A stretch of DNA of 64,000 nucleotides, taken from Bacteroidales bacterium (GTDB lineage Bacteria > Bacteroidota > Bacteroidia > Bacteroidales > UBA932). Below, piece by piece: positions 43,410 through 51,861 of this stretch (position 1 is the stretch's first letter; each line of letters opens with the position of its first letter). A program made the position numbers and the translations under genes. The stretch is from the NCBI GenBank assembly GCA_017428245.1, contig JAFRRF010000034.1, positions 1 to 64,000 on the forward strand. Reading direction: 5' to 3'. The notes beneath the pieces were generated by a model, which worked only from the letters and a program-made list of their open reading frames with translations, was not told the origin of the DNA and did no database searches.

Positions 43410-44652
43410 CGTTGACTACACCGACCGCGCGGTGGACCGTGCCGGACGGAAATCGAACCTGAGTATGTTTATGGTGATGCTCGGCTTCACCTTCTTCTCT
43501 GCCAGCATGTGGGTGGGCCAGCAACTGGCTGCCGGTCTCGACTGGTGGGACTTCGTGTGGGCCCTCCTCATCGGTGGTCTCATCCTGGCCGCCTATACCG
43601 GCTCCCTGGGCTTCATCGGCGCCGAGAGCGGCCTGTCGCTCGACATGCTCGCCCGCCGGAGTTTCGGAACGAAAGGCAGCTGGCTTCCCAGTGCAATGAT
43701 CAGTTTCACGCAGATCGGATGGTTCGGCGTTGGTCTGGCGATGTTCGCCATCCCGGTGGCCAAGCAGATCATGGGGCTCGAAGTGACGCCCGACCATATG
43801 CCCTGGCAGGGATACCTGCTGGTGGCCATCGCCGGCATCCTGATGACCGCGAGCGCCTACTTCGGCATCAAGAGCCTGACGATCATCAGCTACATCGCCG
43901 TGCCGCTGGTCGCCATCCTCGGCACCACGGCCATGATCATGGCCGTCCGCCAGGGTGACATGGGGCTGATCGAGCAGTTCTCCCAGGGAACAAAGACGCT
44001 CGGCGTCATCGCCGGCGCCGGCCTGGTGGTAGGCAGTTTCGTGTCGGGCGGTACCGCGACACCTAACTTCACGCGCTTCGCCAAAAATGCACGCGTGGGC
44101 CTCTGGACCACAGTGGTGGCCTTTTTCATCGGCAACTCGCTGATGTTCCTCTTCGGCGCCGTGTCCAGCATCTACGCCGGCGGCAACGACATCTTCGATG
44201 TGATGATCAACCTGAACCTCTTCTACTTCGCCCTGCTGGTCCTCGGCCTCAACATCTGGACGACCAACGACAACGCACTGTATTCGGGCGGCCTCGGCCT
44301 GTCGAACATCACCGGCCTGACCAAGAAGACGATGGTCATCATCTCGGGTATCATCGGCACCGTGGCGGCCGTGTGGCTCTACTGGAACTTCGTCAGCTGG
44401 CTCAACGTGCTCAACTGCACCCTCCCGCCGATCGGCATAACGTTGATCCTCCACTACTTCATGAACCGTAAGGCGTACGCCGAGGACACCGTTCCTGAAA
44501 AGACGGTGAACTGGTTGGCCATCGTGGGTGTAGTGCTTGGCGCCGTGGTCGCCAATCTGGTGAAATGGGGATTCCCGGCCATCAACGGCATGGCCGTAGC
44601 CGCCGTCTGTTTCCTGATCGGACAACTCTTCCGCAAAAGGCAGCTCGCGTAG
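43396..44652 (+). CDS. Cytosine permease (NCS1 family, CodB-like)
   Basis: 418 residues, about 12 transmembrane helices. NCS1 features: an N-terminal M-V-M-L-G-F-T-F-F-S-A-S-M-W-V-G-Q stretch, R-S-F-G-T-K-G-S, Q-I-G-W-F-G-V-G, and N-D-N-A-L-Y-S-G-G-L. This is typical of CodB-like purine/cytosine transporters. No cytosine deaminase is nearby; the overlapping upstream PRTase-like gene is the only candidate partner. Confidence 0.9.
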   Translation: MKKTDVDYTDRAVDRAGRKSNLSMFMVMLGFTFFSASMWVGQQLAAGLDWWDFVWALLIGGLILAAYTGSLGFIGAESGLSLDMLARRSFGTKGSWLPSAMISFTQIGWFGVGLAMFAIPVAKQIMGLEVTPDHMPWQGYLLVAIAGILMTASAYFGIKSLTIISYIAVPLVAILGTTAMIMAVRQGDMGLIEQFSQGTKTLGVIAGAGLVVGSFVSGGTATPNFTRFAKNARVGLWTTVVAFFIGNSLMFLFGAVSSIYAGGNDIFDVMINLNLFYFALLVLGLNIWTTNDNALYSGGLGLSNITGLTKKTMVIISGIIGTVAAVWLYWNFVSWLNVLNCTLPPIGITLILHYFMNRKAYAEDTVPEKTVNWLAIVGVVLGAVVANLVKWGFPAINGMAVAAVCFLIGQLFRKRQLA

Positions 44653-44671
44653 GAAGCGTCGAAAACAGTTG

Positions 44672-44704
44672 TTTGCGCAGCAAAGATAAAAATGATTACC
44701 TTTG
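44672..44704 (+). promoter_or_regulatory. Promoter of the 44722 gene-mutL run
   Basis: TTTG (44672-44675), 21-bp spacer, TACCTTTG (44697-44704). The ATG at 44722 lies 17 nt beyond the box; an earlier ATG (44692) overlaps the box and is not the start. Confidence 0.75.
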
Positions 44705-44721
44705 TAGCAAACGACACGACA

Positions 44722-45093
44722 ATGGCTTTCGGAATCAAATTCTGGCATATCCCCGAGCATCGGGTATTCCACTACGAGCCGCGCTACTACGATGAGCGCA
44801 AGGAAAAACTCGAAGAACTCTACAAGAAATATGGGAAGACGATGCCCGGCGAGGAGATTGAAGCCATCGCCAGGGAAGAGGGGCTGACCGACGAGACGGG
44901 CAAGCGCTATATTCCCGGCATGTATATCCGCGGCTCGTTCCGCCAGACGTTCGAGGAGAAACGACTCTCGAAGGAGAAGGAGAATTCTGCGATGAGCTGG
45001 GTCAAGAAAATCATTCTTGCCCTGACTCTTGTCGCCATTGCTTTCGCGGCCTATTATCTGTCGAAGGGATTTATCCTGATGCTGGTAAACTGA
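44722..45093 (+). CDS. Small C-tail-anchored hypothetical protein upstream of mutL
   Basis: 123 residues. The N-terminal half is charged (I-P-E-H-R-V-F-H-Y-E-P-R-Y-Y-D), followed by a helix and, after about residue 95, one transmembrane helix near the end. The F-x-Y-x-P-R-Y-Y-D motif is shared, to my knowledge, by proteins coded before mutL in other Bacteroidales, but no function is known. The stop overlaps the mutL ATG (TGATG). Confidence 0.75.
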   Translation: MAFGIKFWHIPEHRVFHYEPRYYDERKEKLEELYKKYGKTMPGEEIEAIAREEGLTDETGKRYIPGMYIRGSFRQTFEEKRLSKEKENSAMSWVKKIILALTLVAIAFAAYYLSKGFILMLVN

Positions 45094-46877
45094 TGCTGCA
45101 AGTCCTCCCTCAGAGCATATCGAACCTGATCGCTGCCGGCGAAGTAGTCTCACGTCCCGCTTCGGTAGTGAAGGAATTGGTGGAAAATGCCGTGGATGCA
45201 GGTGCACACAGCGTCTTCGTCTCGGTACTCGATGCCGGAAAAACCCTCATCCAGGTCATCGACGACGGCTGTGGAATGACACCCGAAGAAGCCGTTCTCT
45301 GCTTCGAGCGGCACGCCACAAGCAAGATCGCCACGGCCGAAGACCTGGAGCGGATCCTGACTTACGGTTTCCGCGGCGAGGCGCTGGCTTCGATTGCCGC
45401 CGTGGCGGAGGTCACGCTCAGGACACGGCGTGCCGACGACGAAGTAGGCACGCAGGTCGAGACGGGCCCCGGCAAGACGCCCGCTACACAGCCGACGGCA
45501 GCACCGCAGGGCAGCAATTTCGCCATCCGCAACCTTTTCTTCAACGTTCCGGCCAGACGAAAATTTCTGAAATCCGACAACGCGGAACTGCGCGCCATCA
45601 TCCAGGAATTCCTGCGTGTGGCCCTGATCCGGCCGGAAATCGCATTCAAACTCACGTCCAACGGGAAAGAGATCCATAACCTGCGGCCCGCCGCCACCCG
45701 AAAAAAACGGATTCTCGACATTTTCGGGATGAATCTGGCCAAGGAACTGGTGGAGGTCCGCGCCGATACATCCCTGGTCCGTGTCAGCGGGTTCATCGGA
45801 AACCCCGAAGACGCCCGCAAAAGCACAGGCAACCAGTTCCTTTTCGTCAACGGGCGGTATTTTCGTTCCCCATTCCTCCACAAGGCCATCTGCAAGCCTT
45901 ACGAAAAACTTGTTCCCGAAGACTATACGCCGGCCTATTTCCTTTTTCTGGAAACCGAACCGGAACGCGTGGATGTAAACATCCATCCGGCCAAGACCGA
46001 AGTGAAGTTCGAAGATGAAGGTCTGATCTTCGAGATCCTGACGGCCGCCGTGCGGGAAGCCCTGGGCAAGAACGACTTTACGCCCAGCATCGACTTCGAC
46101 GTGAAAGGCGCGCCCGACATCCCGGTCTTCACACCCCGCACCAGCGGTGGAATCCGGAAAGCCCCGACGGACTACAGCCCGCTCTTCAATCCGTTCGACG
46201 CACCGCAAGAACCTTCTTTCCCCGATTTCACGGAAACTCCGGCACCTGCTCCCGAAGGAGCGGCCCTTCCTCCGGTACCCGGCTACGGAAGGCTTTTCGA
46301 AGAAGAATCTGTCGCGGCCCTGAACAGCCTGCTCGTGCTGCAGCGCCGCTATCTCGTCACGCCGGTTAAATCGGGAATGATGGTCATCGACATTCGGCGC
46401 GCCCGCCAGCGGATCTTCTATGAGCGTTATCTGGAGAAGATTGCGGAACGACAGCCCATCCGCCAGCGGTCGCTGTTCCCCGTCACCGTGCAGCTCGGTG
46501 CCGAGGATTTCCTGGCCTTGTTCGAGCAGCCCGACCTGCTTGCCCGGCTGGGATTCGACATCCAGGATTTCGGCGGCAATACCGTCGTGGTCAACGCCCT
46601 TCCTGAAGGTTATCCCGAAGAGGAAGAACAGGTCCGTACCGCCCTCGACGAACTGATTGCCGTGCTCAAGGATGAGACTTCACCCGAAGACCCGAATCAT
46701 CTTCTCGCTGCAAAAATGGCAGCTTCCGCCGCCGCAAGCGATCCTGGAAGGCTTGACGGCGCCGGGGCACAATTATTGGTGGACCAGCTCTTCGCCTGCC
46801 GCGAACCGCAACTGACCCCCGACGGACGCCGGTGCATGGCTATCGTCACATTCGAAGAATTGGAGAAGAAACTATGA
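45093..46877 (+). CDS. mutL: DNA mismatch repair protein MutL
   Basis: 594 residues. The GHKL ATPase is intact: N-A-V-D-A-G-A, D-D-G-C-G-M, A-T-S-K-I, G-F-R-G-E-A-L and N-x-F-F-N-V-P-A-R-R-K-F. The C-terminal dimerisation region keeps the overall pattern, but the endonuclease motif D-Q-H-A-x2-E-x4-E reads D-I-R-R-A-R-Q-R-I-F-Y-E and the end C-P-H-G-R-P is T-P-D-G-R-R. The nicking function may be absent; related Bacteroidetes proteins may be partly similar. The stop overlaps the rhomboid ATG (ATGA). Confidence 0.96.
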   Translation: MLQVLPQSISNLIAAGEVVSRPASVVKELVENAVDAGAHSVFVSVLDAGKTLIQVIDDGCGMTPEEAVLCFERHATSKIATAEDLERILTYGFRGEALASIAAVAEVTLRTRRADDEVGTQVETGPGKTPATQPTAAPQGSNFAIRNLFFNVPARRKFLKSDNAELRAIIQEFLRVALIRPEIAFKLTSNGKEIHNLRPAATRKKRILDIFGMNLAKELVEVRADTSLVRVSGFIGNPEDARKSTGNQFLFVNGRYFRSPFLHKAICKPYEKLVPEDYTPAYFLFLETEPERVDVNIHPAKTEVKFEDEGLIFEILTAAVREALGKNDFTPSIDFDVKGAPDIPVFTPRTSGGIRKAPTDYSPLFNPFDAPQEPSFPDFTETPAPAPEGAALPPVPGYGRLFEEESVAALNSLLVLQRRYLVTPVKSGMMVIDIRRARQRIFYERYLEKIAERQPIRQRSLFPVTVQLGAEDFLALFEQPDLLARLGFDIQDFGGNTVVVNALPEGYPEEEEQVRTALDELIAVLKDETSPEDPNHLLAAKMAASAAASDPGRLDGAGAQLLVDQLFACREPQLTPDGRRCMAIVTFEELEKKL

Positions 46878-47476
46878 GAAATCTACCCCCCGCAGTCAAA
46901 AACCTGCTGATCATCAATATTATCGTCTTCCTTGGCAGCGAGCTGATCGGCGACCCGATGTACCAGTATTTCGCCCTGTTCCCCATCGGATCGACTTTCT
47001 TCCGCTGGTGGCAGTTCGTCACGCATATGTTCATGCACGGGAGTTTCGCCCATATCTTTTTCAATATGTGGTCGCTCATCGTGTTCGGTCCTGTACTGGA
47101 ACGGATGTGGGGCAGCAAGAAGTTCTTGTTGTATTATTTCGTCTGCGGACTCGGGGCGGCCGGCTGTCACGAACTGGTTCTCTTCCTGCAAGGAGCGTCC
47201 AATATCCCGACCGTCGGCGCCTCCGGCGCGATTTACGGTCTGCTGCTGGGCTTCGGAATGCTCTACCCGAACTACGTGCTTACGCTCGTTTTCCCGCCCG
47301 TATCGCTCAAAGCCAAGTGGTTCGTTATCATCTTCGCGGCCATTGAACTGGTCACCGGGATTCTCGGCACCAGCGACGGCGTAGCGCATTTCGCCCATCT
47401 GGGCGGAATGCTCTTCGGCCTGATCCTGCTGCTGTTCTGGAAAAAGAAAGGACAAATGTATTCGGAATGGCAATAA
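46874..47476 (+). CDS. Rhomboid family intramembrane serine protease
   Basis: 200 residues, 6 predicted helices. Catalytic Ser in G-A-S-G-A-I-Y-G and His in V-A-H-F-A-H-L-G-G are both present, with W-R-W-W-Q-F-V-T-H-M-F-M-H (loop-helix 2 region) earlier. An active rhomboid cleaving transmembrane segments is expected; clients unknown. Coupled to mutL (ATGA overlap) and to the next gene (10-bp overlap), the common Bacteroidales order. Confidence 0.94.
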   Translation: MRNLPPAVKNLLIINIIVFLGSELIGDPMYQYFALFPIGSTFFRWWQFVTHMFMHGSFAHIFFNMWSLIVFGPVLERMWGSKKFLLYYFVCGLGAAGCHELVLFLQGASNIPTVGASGAIYGLLLGFGMLYPNYVLTLVFPPVSLKAKWFVIIFAAIELVTGILGTSDGVAHFAHLGGMLFGLILLLFWKKKGQMYSEWQ

Positions 47477-48543
47477 AGCGCAAACGGTCTTTCGGCTCCC
47501 TGCTGTTTTCCCTGCTGGCCCTTGTTGCGGCAGGGGCGCTGCTTATTTCCTATCTGGCCTTGTTCCTCAATCCGACGGATTATCCGGTCACGATGTTTTT
47601 CGGACTGTACTACATCCCGATCCTGCTGATCAACCTGATGATCCTTCTTTTGGCCTTGTTCCGGTACCGGAGAGCGTTGCTCATCCCGATCGTGGCCTTG
47701 CTCCCGACGCTTCTGGTAGCCGACCGCTTCGTCAAGTTCGGGAGGGAGTCCCAGCAGCCGGCAGGACCCTCCATCAAGGTGCTCTCCTACAATCTCGGGC
47801 GCTACGACGGAGGCGGACGACGGGTAACTTCGAACGAATCGGTTTCCGGTGTCAAGCGATATCTTGCGGAGCAAGACGCCGATGTGGTCTGTCTGCAGGA
47901 ATTCGCCGTCAAGGACACGGCTTCACTGAGCACCTATCTGCCCGAATATCCTTATCGGGCGAAACATCTGTTCAAGGGAAACCGGTTTTTCGGTAACGTG
48001 ACCTTGAGCAAATATCCGATCCTGCAGTCCAGGGCGCTCACGTTTCCGGAGAGCCGGAATCTGTCGCTGGTGACGGACATCGCGGTGAACGGCCGGACGG
48101 TCCGGGTATACAATTGTCACCTGGAGAGCTACAGCATTTCTTTCACAAGCCTCATCAAGCGTCTGTTCCACAAGGAGTCGTTCACCGATGAGGTGTTGCA
48201 GGTGCACGATCGGGTTCGGGAGGCCACGCGGCGGCGTTCCGCTCAGGTAGAGACGCTGCTCCAGAGCGAGGCGGAGAGTCCGTATCCCAATCTGGTCTGC
48301 GGCGATTTCAACGACACGCCGATTTCGTACACGTATCACAAACTCATACAGACGAAAAAAGACAGTTTTGCGGAGGCCGGGACGGGCTTTGGCGGCACCT
48401 ATTCCATTCTCTGGCCGATGTTGCGGCTTGATTACATCCTGCTGCCGCAGGAATACACGGCCGACCGGCATCAGACCGACCGCGTCCCCTGGTCCGACCA
48501 CTACCCCGTGACGACATACGTTTATTTTGACAAACAACCTTGA
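47467..48543 (+). CDS. Membrane-anchored endonuclease/exonuclease/phosphatase family protein
   Basis: 358 residues. Three N-terminal transmembrane helices (about 10-90) are followed by an EEP domain outside or inside the membrane: V-L-S-Y-N-L-G-R, V-C-L-Q-E-F, C-G-D-F-N-D-T-P, and W-S-D-H-Y-P-V. These are the DNase I/phosphatase-like catalytic residues. Substrate could be nucleic acid, phosphoinositide-like lipid or other phosphodiester. Overlaps the rhomboid end by 10 bp. Confidence 0.9.
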   Translation: MAIKRKRSFGSLLFSLLALVAAGALLISYLALFLNPTDYPVTMFFGLYYIPILLINLMILLLALFRYRRALLIPIVALLPTLLVADRFVKFGRESQQPAGPSIKVLSYNLGRYDGGGRRVTSNESVSGVKRYLAEQDADVVCLQEFAVKDTASLSTYLPEYPYRAKHLFKGNRFFGNVTLSKYPILQSRALTFPESRNLSLVTDIAVNGRTVRVYNCHLESYSISFTSLIKRLFHKESFTDEVLQVHDRVREATRRRSAQVETLLQSEAESPYPNLVCGDFNDTPISYTYHKLIQTKKDSFAEAGTGFGGTYSILWPMLRLDYILLPQEYTADRHQTDRVPWSDHYPVTTYVYFDKQP

Positions 48544-48666
48544 TTTCCTCTGTGGAATTGTCTATAAAAACCACCCTCCCACTTCGTGAGCCCCTCCCCC
48601 TGAGGCGTGGGCGCCAATGTTTTCAAAGACAATCCCTCTGCGGAAATCAGACAAAAGCATACTGAT

Positions 48667-49245
48667 ATGGAACAGGAAATCGATCTCGAAGAAGTAAAGG
48701 CGGCAGTGGAAACGCTCAAGGCTGGCGGCATCATCCTCTATCCGACCGATACGGTATGGGGCATCGGCTGCGACGCCACCAATGAAGAGGCGGTCGCACG
48801 TGTCTTCGAACTCAAACAGCGCTCCGACAGCAAGAGTCTCATCACGCTGGTCGCTGATGCCGACATGCTCGGAAAGTACGTGAAAGTGATTCCCGAGGTT
48901 GCCATCAACCTATTGGAGGTCAACGATAAACCGATGACCATCATTTATCCCGGCGCCATGGGTCTTGCCCCGAATGTCATTGCTGAAGACGGCAGTGCCG
49001 GTATCCGCATTCCGATGAACGATTTCTGCGTGGAAATGATCAGGCGGTTCCACAAGCCGATTGTTTCGACCTCGGCCAATATCTCCGGAGAGCCGGCCCC
49101 GGCCTGCTACGAAGACATTCCCATCGGGATCATCGAGGCCGTGGACTGGGTAGCCGATCCCTATCTGGAAGAAGGTGCTACCGGCGAGCCGTCCCAGATT
49201 ATCGCCGTCGGGCTTCACGGCGAAATCAAGGTCATCCGCAACTGA
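48667..49245 (+). CDS. tsaC: L-threonylcarbamoyladenylate synthase (TsaC/Sua5/YrdC)
   Basis: 192 residues from the ATG at 48667. It makes the threonylcarbamoyl-AMP used for t6A37 in ANN-decoding tRNAs. YrdC-domain features: G-G-I-I-L-Y-P-T-D-T-V-W-G-I-G-C-D, L-K-Q-R-S-D-S-K-S-L-I, and I-V-S-T-S-A-N-I-S-G. There is no Sua5 C-terminal extension. The partner tsaE is at 58205 in this window. Confidence 0.94.
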   Translation: MEQEIDLEEVKAAVETLKAGGIILYPTDTVWGIGCDATNEEAVARVFELKQRSDSKSLITLVADADMLGKYVKVIPEVAINLLEVNDKPMTIIYPGAMGLAPNVIAEDGSAGIRIPMNDFCVEMIRRFHKPIVSTSANISGEPAPACYEDIPIGIIEAVDWVADPYLEEGATGEPSQIIAVGLHGEIKVIRN

Positions 49246-49288
49246 GCGGGAATCAATGACAGGCGAAAACAAACATTTAATACTGTAT

Positions 49289-49864
49289 ATGAAAAAGTTA
49301 CTTACACTGGCGCTGATGCTGATGGTGGTATGCGGCGCAATGGCCCAGGAGGGCACGAAGAAGTTTGCCATCAAGTCGGGCATGGCCAAAACCACGACCG
49401 AGGTGATGGGACAGACACAGCAGGTTACCCTGTATTTCGACAACTACGGCGCACTGCAGTGCTCGAAGACCAAGGCGACGGTTCCGGGTATGGGTGATCT
49501 CGAGATGGCCACGATCATTAAGGACGGAAAGACCTGGATGGTCAACTATACGATGAAACAAGTGCAGGAAATCCCTGCCGAAGCACAGGAAGACATCGAT
49601 TTCAACAATCTGACAGAAGAAATCAAGACAAAATACAATGTCCGGGAGGCCGGTACGGAAGAGCTACTTGGAAAGACCTGCACAAAATACACCTACGAGG
49701 CTGTAATCCAGGGACAGAAAGCCAAGGGTTCTGCGTGGGTCTATAAGGGATTCCCGCTCAAGAGCGTCGTTTCCGTCGCCGGTATGGAAATCAAGTCAGA
49801 AGTGACCGAATTCCTCGAGAACATTCTCGTGATGCCCCAGACCTTCGATATCCCGAAGTTCTGA
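49289..49864 (+). CDS. Secreted hypothetical protein (DUF4412-like)
   Basis: 191 residues, only weakly recognised. A signal peptide (K-K-L-L-T-L-A to A-M-A-Q, about 1-20) is followed by beta-rich sequence: G-M-A-K-T-T-T-E-V-M-G-Q-T-Q-Q-V-T-L-Y-F-D, K-T-W-M-V-N-Y, G-K-T-C-T-K-Y-T-Y and G-F-P-L-K-S-V-V. The pattern is like small periplasmic DUF4412-type proteins; function unknown. The only distinct features are paired beta strands and a single Cys pair. It lies 43 bp after tsaC and is convergent with rsmE. Confidence 0.65.
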   Translation: MKKLLTLALMLMVVCGAMAQEGTKKFAIKSGMAKTTTEVMGQTQQVTLYFDNYGALQCSKTKATVPGMGDLEMATIIKDGKTWMVNYTMKQVQEIPAEAQEDIDFNNLTEEIKTKYNVREAGTEELLGKTCTKYTYEAVIQGQKAKGSAWVYKGFPLKSVVSVAGMEIKSEVTEFLENILVMPQTFDIPKF

Positions 49865-49866
49865 CG

Positions 49867-50610
49867 TTACCGGGTAAACTGCAGATAGACGGCGGCCGTG
49901 GCGACCAGGGCCGCCGTTTCTATGCGCAGACGGCTGTCGCCCAGCGACACGGGCTGCCAGCCCTGCTCCAGCGCCAGCGTCACCTCGGCGCGGGAGAAGT
50001 CGCCTTCAGGGCCGATCATTATCGTAATCTTCGGTTGAGATGCCCGGTCGGAGCCGGGCATGACGGATTGCGCGTCGGCCAAAACTTCTTTGATATCGAC
50101 CTTCCCGGTGGCCTCGTCGCAGTAGCAGATGAGCTTGAGGCCTTCCCGGGGCTGCTGCAGGAACTCCTTGACTGTCGTGGCGGGGACAAGCTCGGGGATA
50201 GTGCCCTTGTGGGATTGCTTGGCAGCGCTGACCAGGAGGCGTCCGATGCGTTCCGGCTTGAAGACCTTGCGCTCGGAGTAATCGCCGAACAACGGCGTAA
50301 TGCGGTCGACACCGATCTCCGTGGCTTTCTCGGCGAACCATTCGAAGCGGTCGATATTCTTGGGCGGACACACCGCCATCTCCAGCCAGTAGTCGTGGCT
50401 CCCGTAATTCTCGACCCAGCGGTCGACCGTGAATCCCACGGCGCGGGGATTGTCGTCGACGATCGTGCAGTCGTAGAGCATCCCGTGGCCGTCCACCACG
50501 TGGATCGTGTCGCCGCGGCGATGCCGCAGCACCTTCACGCAGTGCCCGGATTCCTCGGCATCGAGCACCCGGCCACCCGCGGAGATGTCTTTTGAATAGA
50601 AGAGTTCCAT
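49867..50610 (-). CDS. rsmE: 16S rRNA m3U1498 methyltransferase RsmE, with a palindromic-repeat insert
   Basis: 247 residues. It methylates N3 of U1498 in 16S rRNA. The N-terminal PUA-like region (H-C-V-K-V-L-R-H-R-R-G-D), F-A-E-K-A-T-E-I-G-V, S-A-A-K-Q-S-H-K, and the SPOUT knot I-G-P-E-G-D-F-S with L-G-D-S-R-L-R-I-E-T-A-A are present. A copy of the palindromic repeat (50037-50064) codes for S-V-M-P-G-S-D-R-A-S-Q-P directly before the knot strand I-T-I-M-I-G-P-E-G. That places the insert in a loop. The box at 50618 is 7 nt upstream. Confidence 0.95.
   Translation of the reverse strand: MELFYSKDISAGGRVLDAEESGHCVKVLRHRRGDTIHVVDGHGMLYDCTIVDDNPRAVGFTVDRWVENYGSHDYWLEMAVCPPKNIDRFEWFAEKATEIGVDRITPLFGDYSERKVFKPERIGRLLVSAAKQSHKGTIPELVPATTVKEFLQQPREGLKLICYCDEATGKVDIKEVLADAQSVMPGSDRASQPKITIMIGPEGDFSRAEVTLALEQGWQPVSLGDSRLRIETAALVATAAVYLQFTR
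50037..50064 (+). repeat. Palindromic repeat, copy c (inside rsmE)
   Basis: Core TGCCCGG-TCGGAG-CCGGGCA followed by TGAC, preceded by GAGA. The loop is one base longer than in copy b, so the downstream reading frame through it differs. Confidence 0.8.
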
Positions 50611-50617
50611 CGGAAGA

Positions 50618-50625
50618 CAAAGATA
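50618..50625 (-). promoter_or_regulatory. -7 box (TATCTTTG) for rsmE
   Basis: An exact box 7 nt before the rsmE ATG; the -33 position falls inside palindromic repeat copy d. Confidence 0.5.
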
Positions 50626-50628
50626 TAA

Positions 50629-50655
50629 AAGATTCCCGGTCAAGCCGGGAATGAC
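50629..50655 (+). repeat. Palindromic repeat, copy d (between rsmE and the NagX-like gene)
   Basis: Core TTCCCGG-TCAAG-CCGGGAA followed by TGAC. It lies between divergent -7 boxes at 50618-50625 and 50670-50677. Confidence 0.8.
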
Positions 50656-50669
50656 GCGCTTTTTTTTTG

Positions 50670-50677
50670 TATCTTTG
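50670..50677 (+). promoter_or_regulatory. -7 box (TATCTTTG) for the NagX-like gene
   Basis: An exact box 6 nt before the ATG at 50684, after a T tract; the start is set by this spacing and by the protein N-terminus. Confidence 0.5.
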
Positions 50678-50683
50678 TATGTT

Positions 50684-51859
50684 ATGGCACAAACGAAAAC
50701 CCAACGATATGTCGCCCTCGACGTGCTGCGGGGGATGACCGTGGCCGGGATGATCCTGGTCAACAACCCCGGGACCTGGGAGCACCGGTACGAACCGCTG
50801 AAGCATGCGGAATGGAGCGGCTGCACGCCGACCGACCTGGTATTTCCATTCTTCCTGTTCTGCGTCGGCGTGGCGATGGCCTTCTCCTTTGCAAAATACG
50901 GCGACAGCCTCAATAAGAAAAGTGCCTGGAAACTGGTCAAGCGCGGTATCCTCATCTTTCTTGTAGGCACCCTCCTAAACATGTTTCCATTCTACCCCAT
51001 CTTCCCCCACGACGCATCGTGGACCTTCGGGCAGAACTGGGTGTACTGGATCCAACACTACCGCATCTTCGGCGTACTGCAGCGCATCGCCATGTGCTAC
51101 ATCCTCGGCGGATTCCTCGCCCTGCTGCTGAAGACACCCAAGCGCATCCTGTGGGGCATTGCCGCAGTAACCTGCCTCCACTGGCTGATCCTATACCTTT
51201 TTGGAACCGAACCGGGCTGGGCAACCCTGCAAGGCAACATCGCCGGAAGAATCGACCTCGCCCTGCTGGGAGACAACCACATGTACCATGGCTATCAGGG
51301 ATATCCCTTTGATCCGGAAGGACTGCTTGGCGCCCTTTCCGGAGCGGGTACGGTACTGCTGGGCTATTACATCGGCCAGACGATCAGGCACACGGAAAAC
51401 AAAACAGAAGCCGTGGCCAAACTCTTTACGACATCCGCCATCTGTCTGGCGCTGGGCTGCATCTGGAGCATCTGGCTCCCCATCAACAAGCCGCTGTGGA
51501 CGGGTTCTTATGTGTTATATGCCGGCGGTTGGGCCATCTTTTGCCTGGCGTTCTTCATCTGGTTCATCGATGTCAAGGGCAAGCAGAAGTTCTTTACTCC
51601 ATTCAGGGCTATGGGTATGAATCCGCTCTTCGCTTTCGTGATGGCCGGTCTTACTTCCAAGATTCTCGGCCGGATGATCCACTGGACGACGGCCGACGGG
51701 AAACTCACGAATTGCCTGAGTTGGTTCTACCAGCATTGCTGCGTCAGCATTTTCGGGAACAACGAGCGTGCATCGCTGATGTACGCCCTCATCTATGTGG
51801 CCGTGTTCCTCGGAATGGCGATGTGGCTCTACCGAAAGAAGATCATTATCAAGTTATAA
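50684..51859 (+). CDS. NagX/heparan-alpha-glucosaminide N-acetyltransferase-like membrane protein
   Basis: 391 residues, about 10 transmembrane helices. The N-terminal A-L-D-V-L-R-G-M-T-V-A-G-M-I-L-V-N-N-P-G-T-W and C-T-P-T-D-L-V-F-P-F-F-L-F are signatures of the DUF5009/NagX acyltransferase family, which includes lysosomal HGSNAT. It probably transfers an acetyl group across the membrane to an amino sugar. The amino-sugar genes at 58-63 kb make a link to GlcNAc/MurNAc use possible. Confidence 0.85.
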   Translation: MAQTKTQRYVALDVLRGMTVAGMILVNNPGTWEHRYEPLKHAEWSGCTPTDLVFPFFLFCVGVAMAFSFAKYGDSLNKKSAWKLVKRGILIFLVGTLLNMFPFYPIFPHDASWTFGQNWVYWIQHYRIFGVLQRIAMCYILGGFLALLLKTPKRILWGIAAVTCLHWLILYLFGTEPGWATLQGNIAGRIDLALLGDNHMYHGYQGYPFDPEGLLGALSGAGTVLLGYYIGQTIRHTENKTEAVAKLFTTSAICLALGCIWSIWLPINKPLWTGSYVLYAGGWAIFCLAFFIWFIDVKGKQKFFTPFRAMGMNPLFAFVMAGLTSKILGRMIHWTTADGKLTNCLSWFYQHCCVSIFGNNERASLMYALIYVAVFLGMAMWLYRKKIIIKL

Positions 51860-51861
51860 GA

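Noticed and set aside
43375..45207. 610-codon frame antisense to the permease and next gene
   Set aside because: His/Asp/Gly-rich shadow crossing the promoter at 44672.
48560..48615. C-rich stretch with CCCAC/GTGGG and GCC/GGC arms before tsaC, REP-like
   Set aside because: Single copy in the window with a weak fold; could be a repeat elsewhere in the genome but this cannot be shown here.
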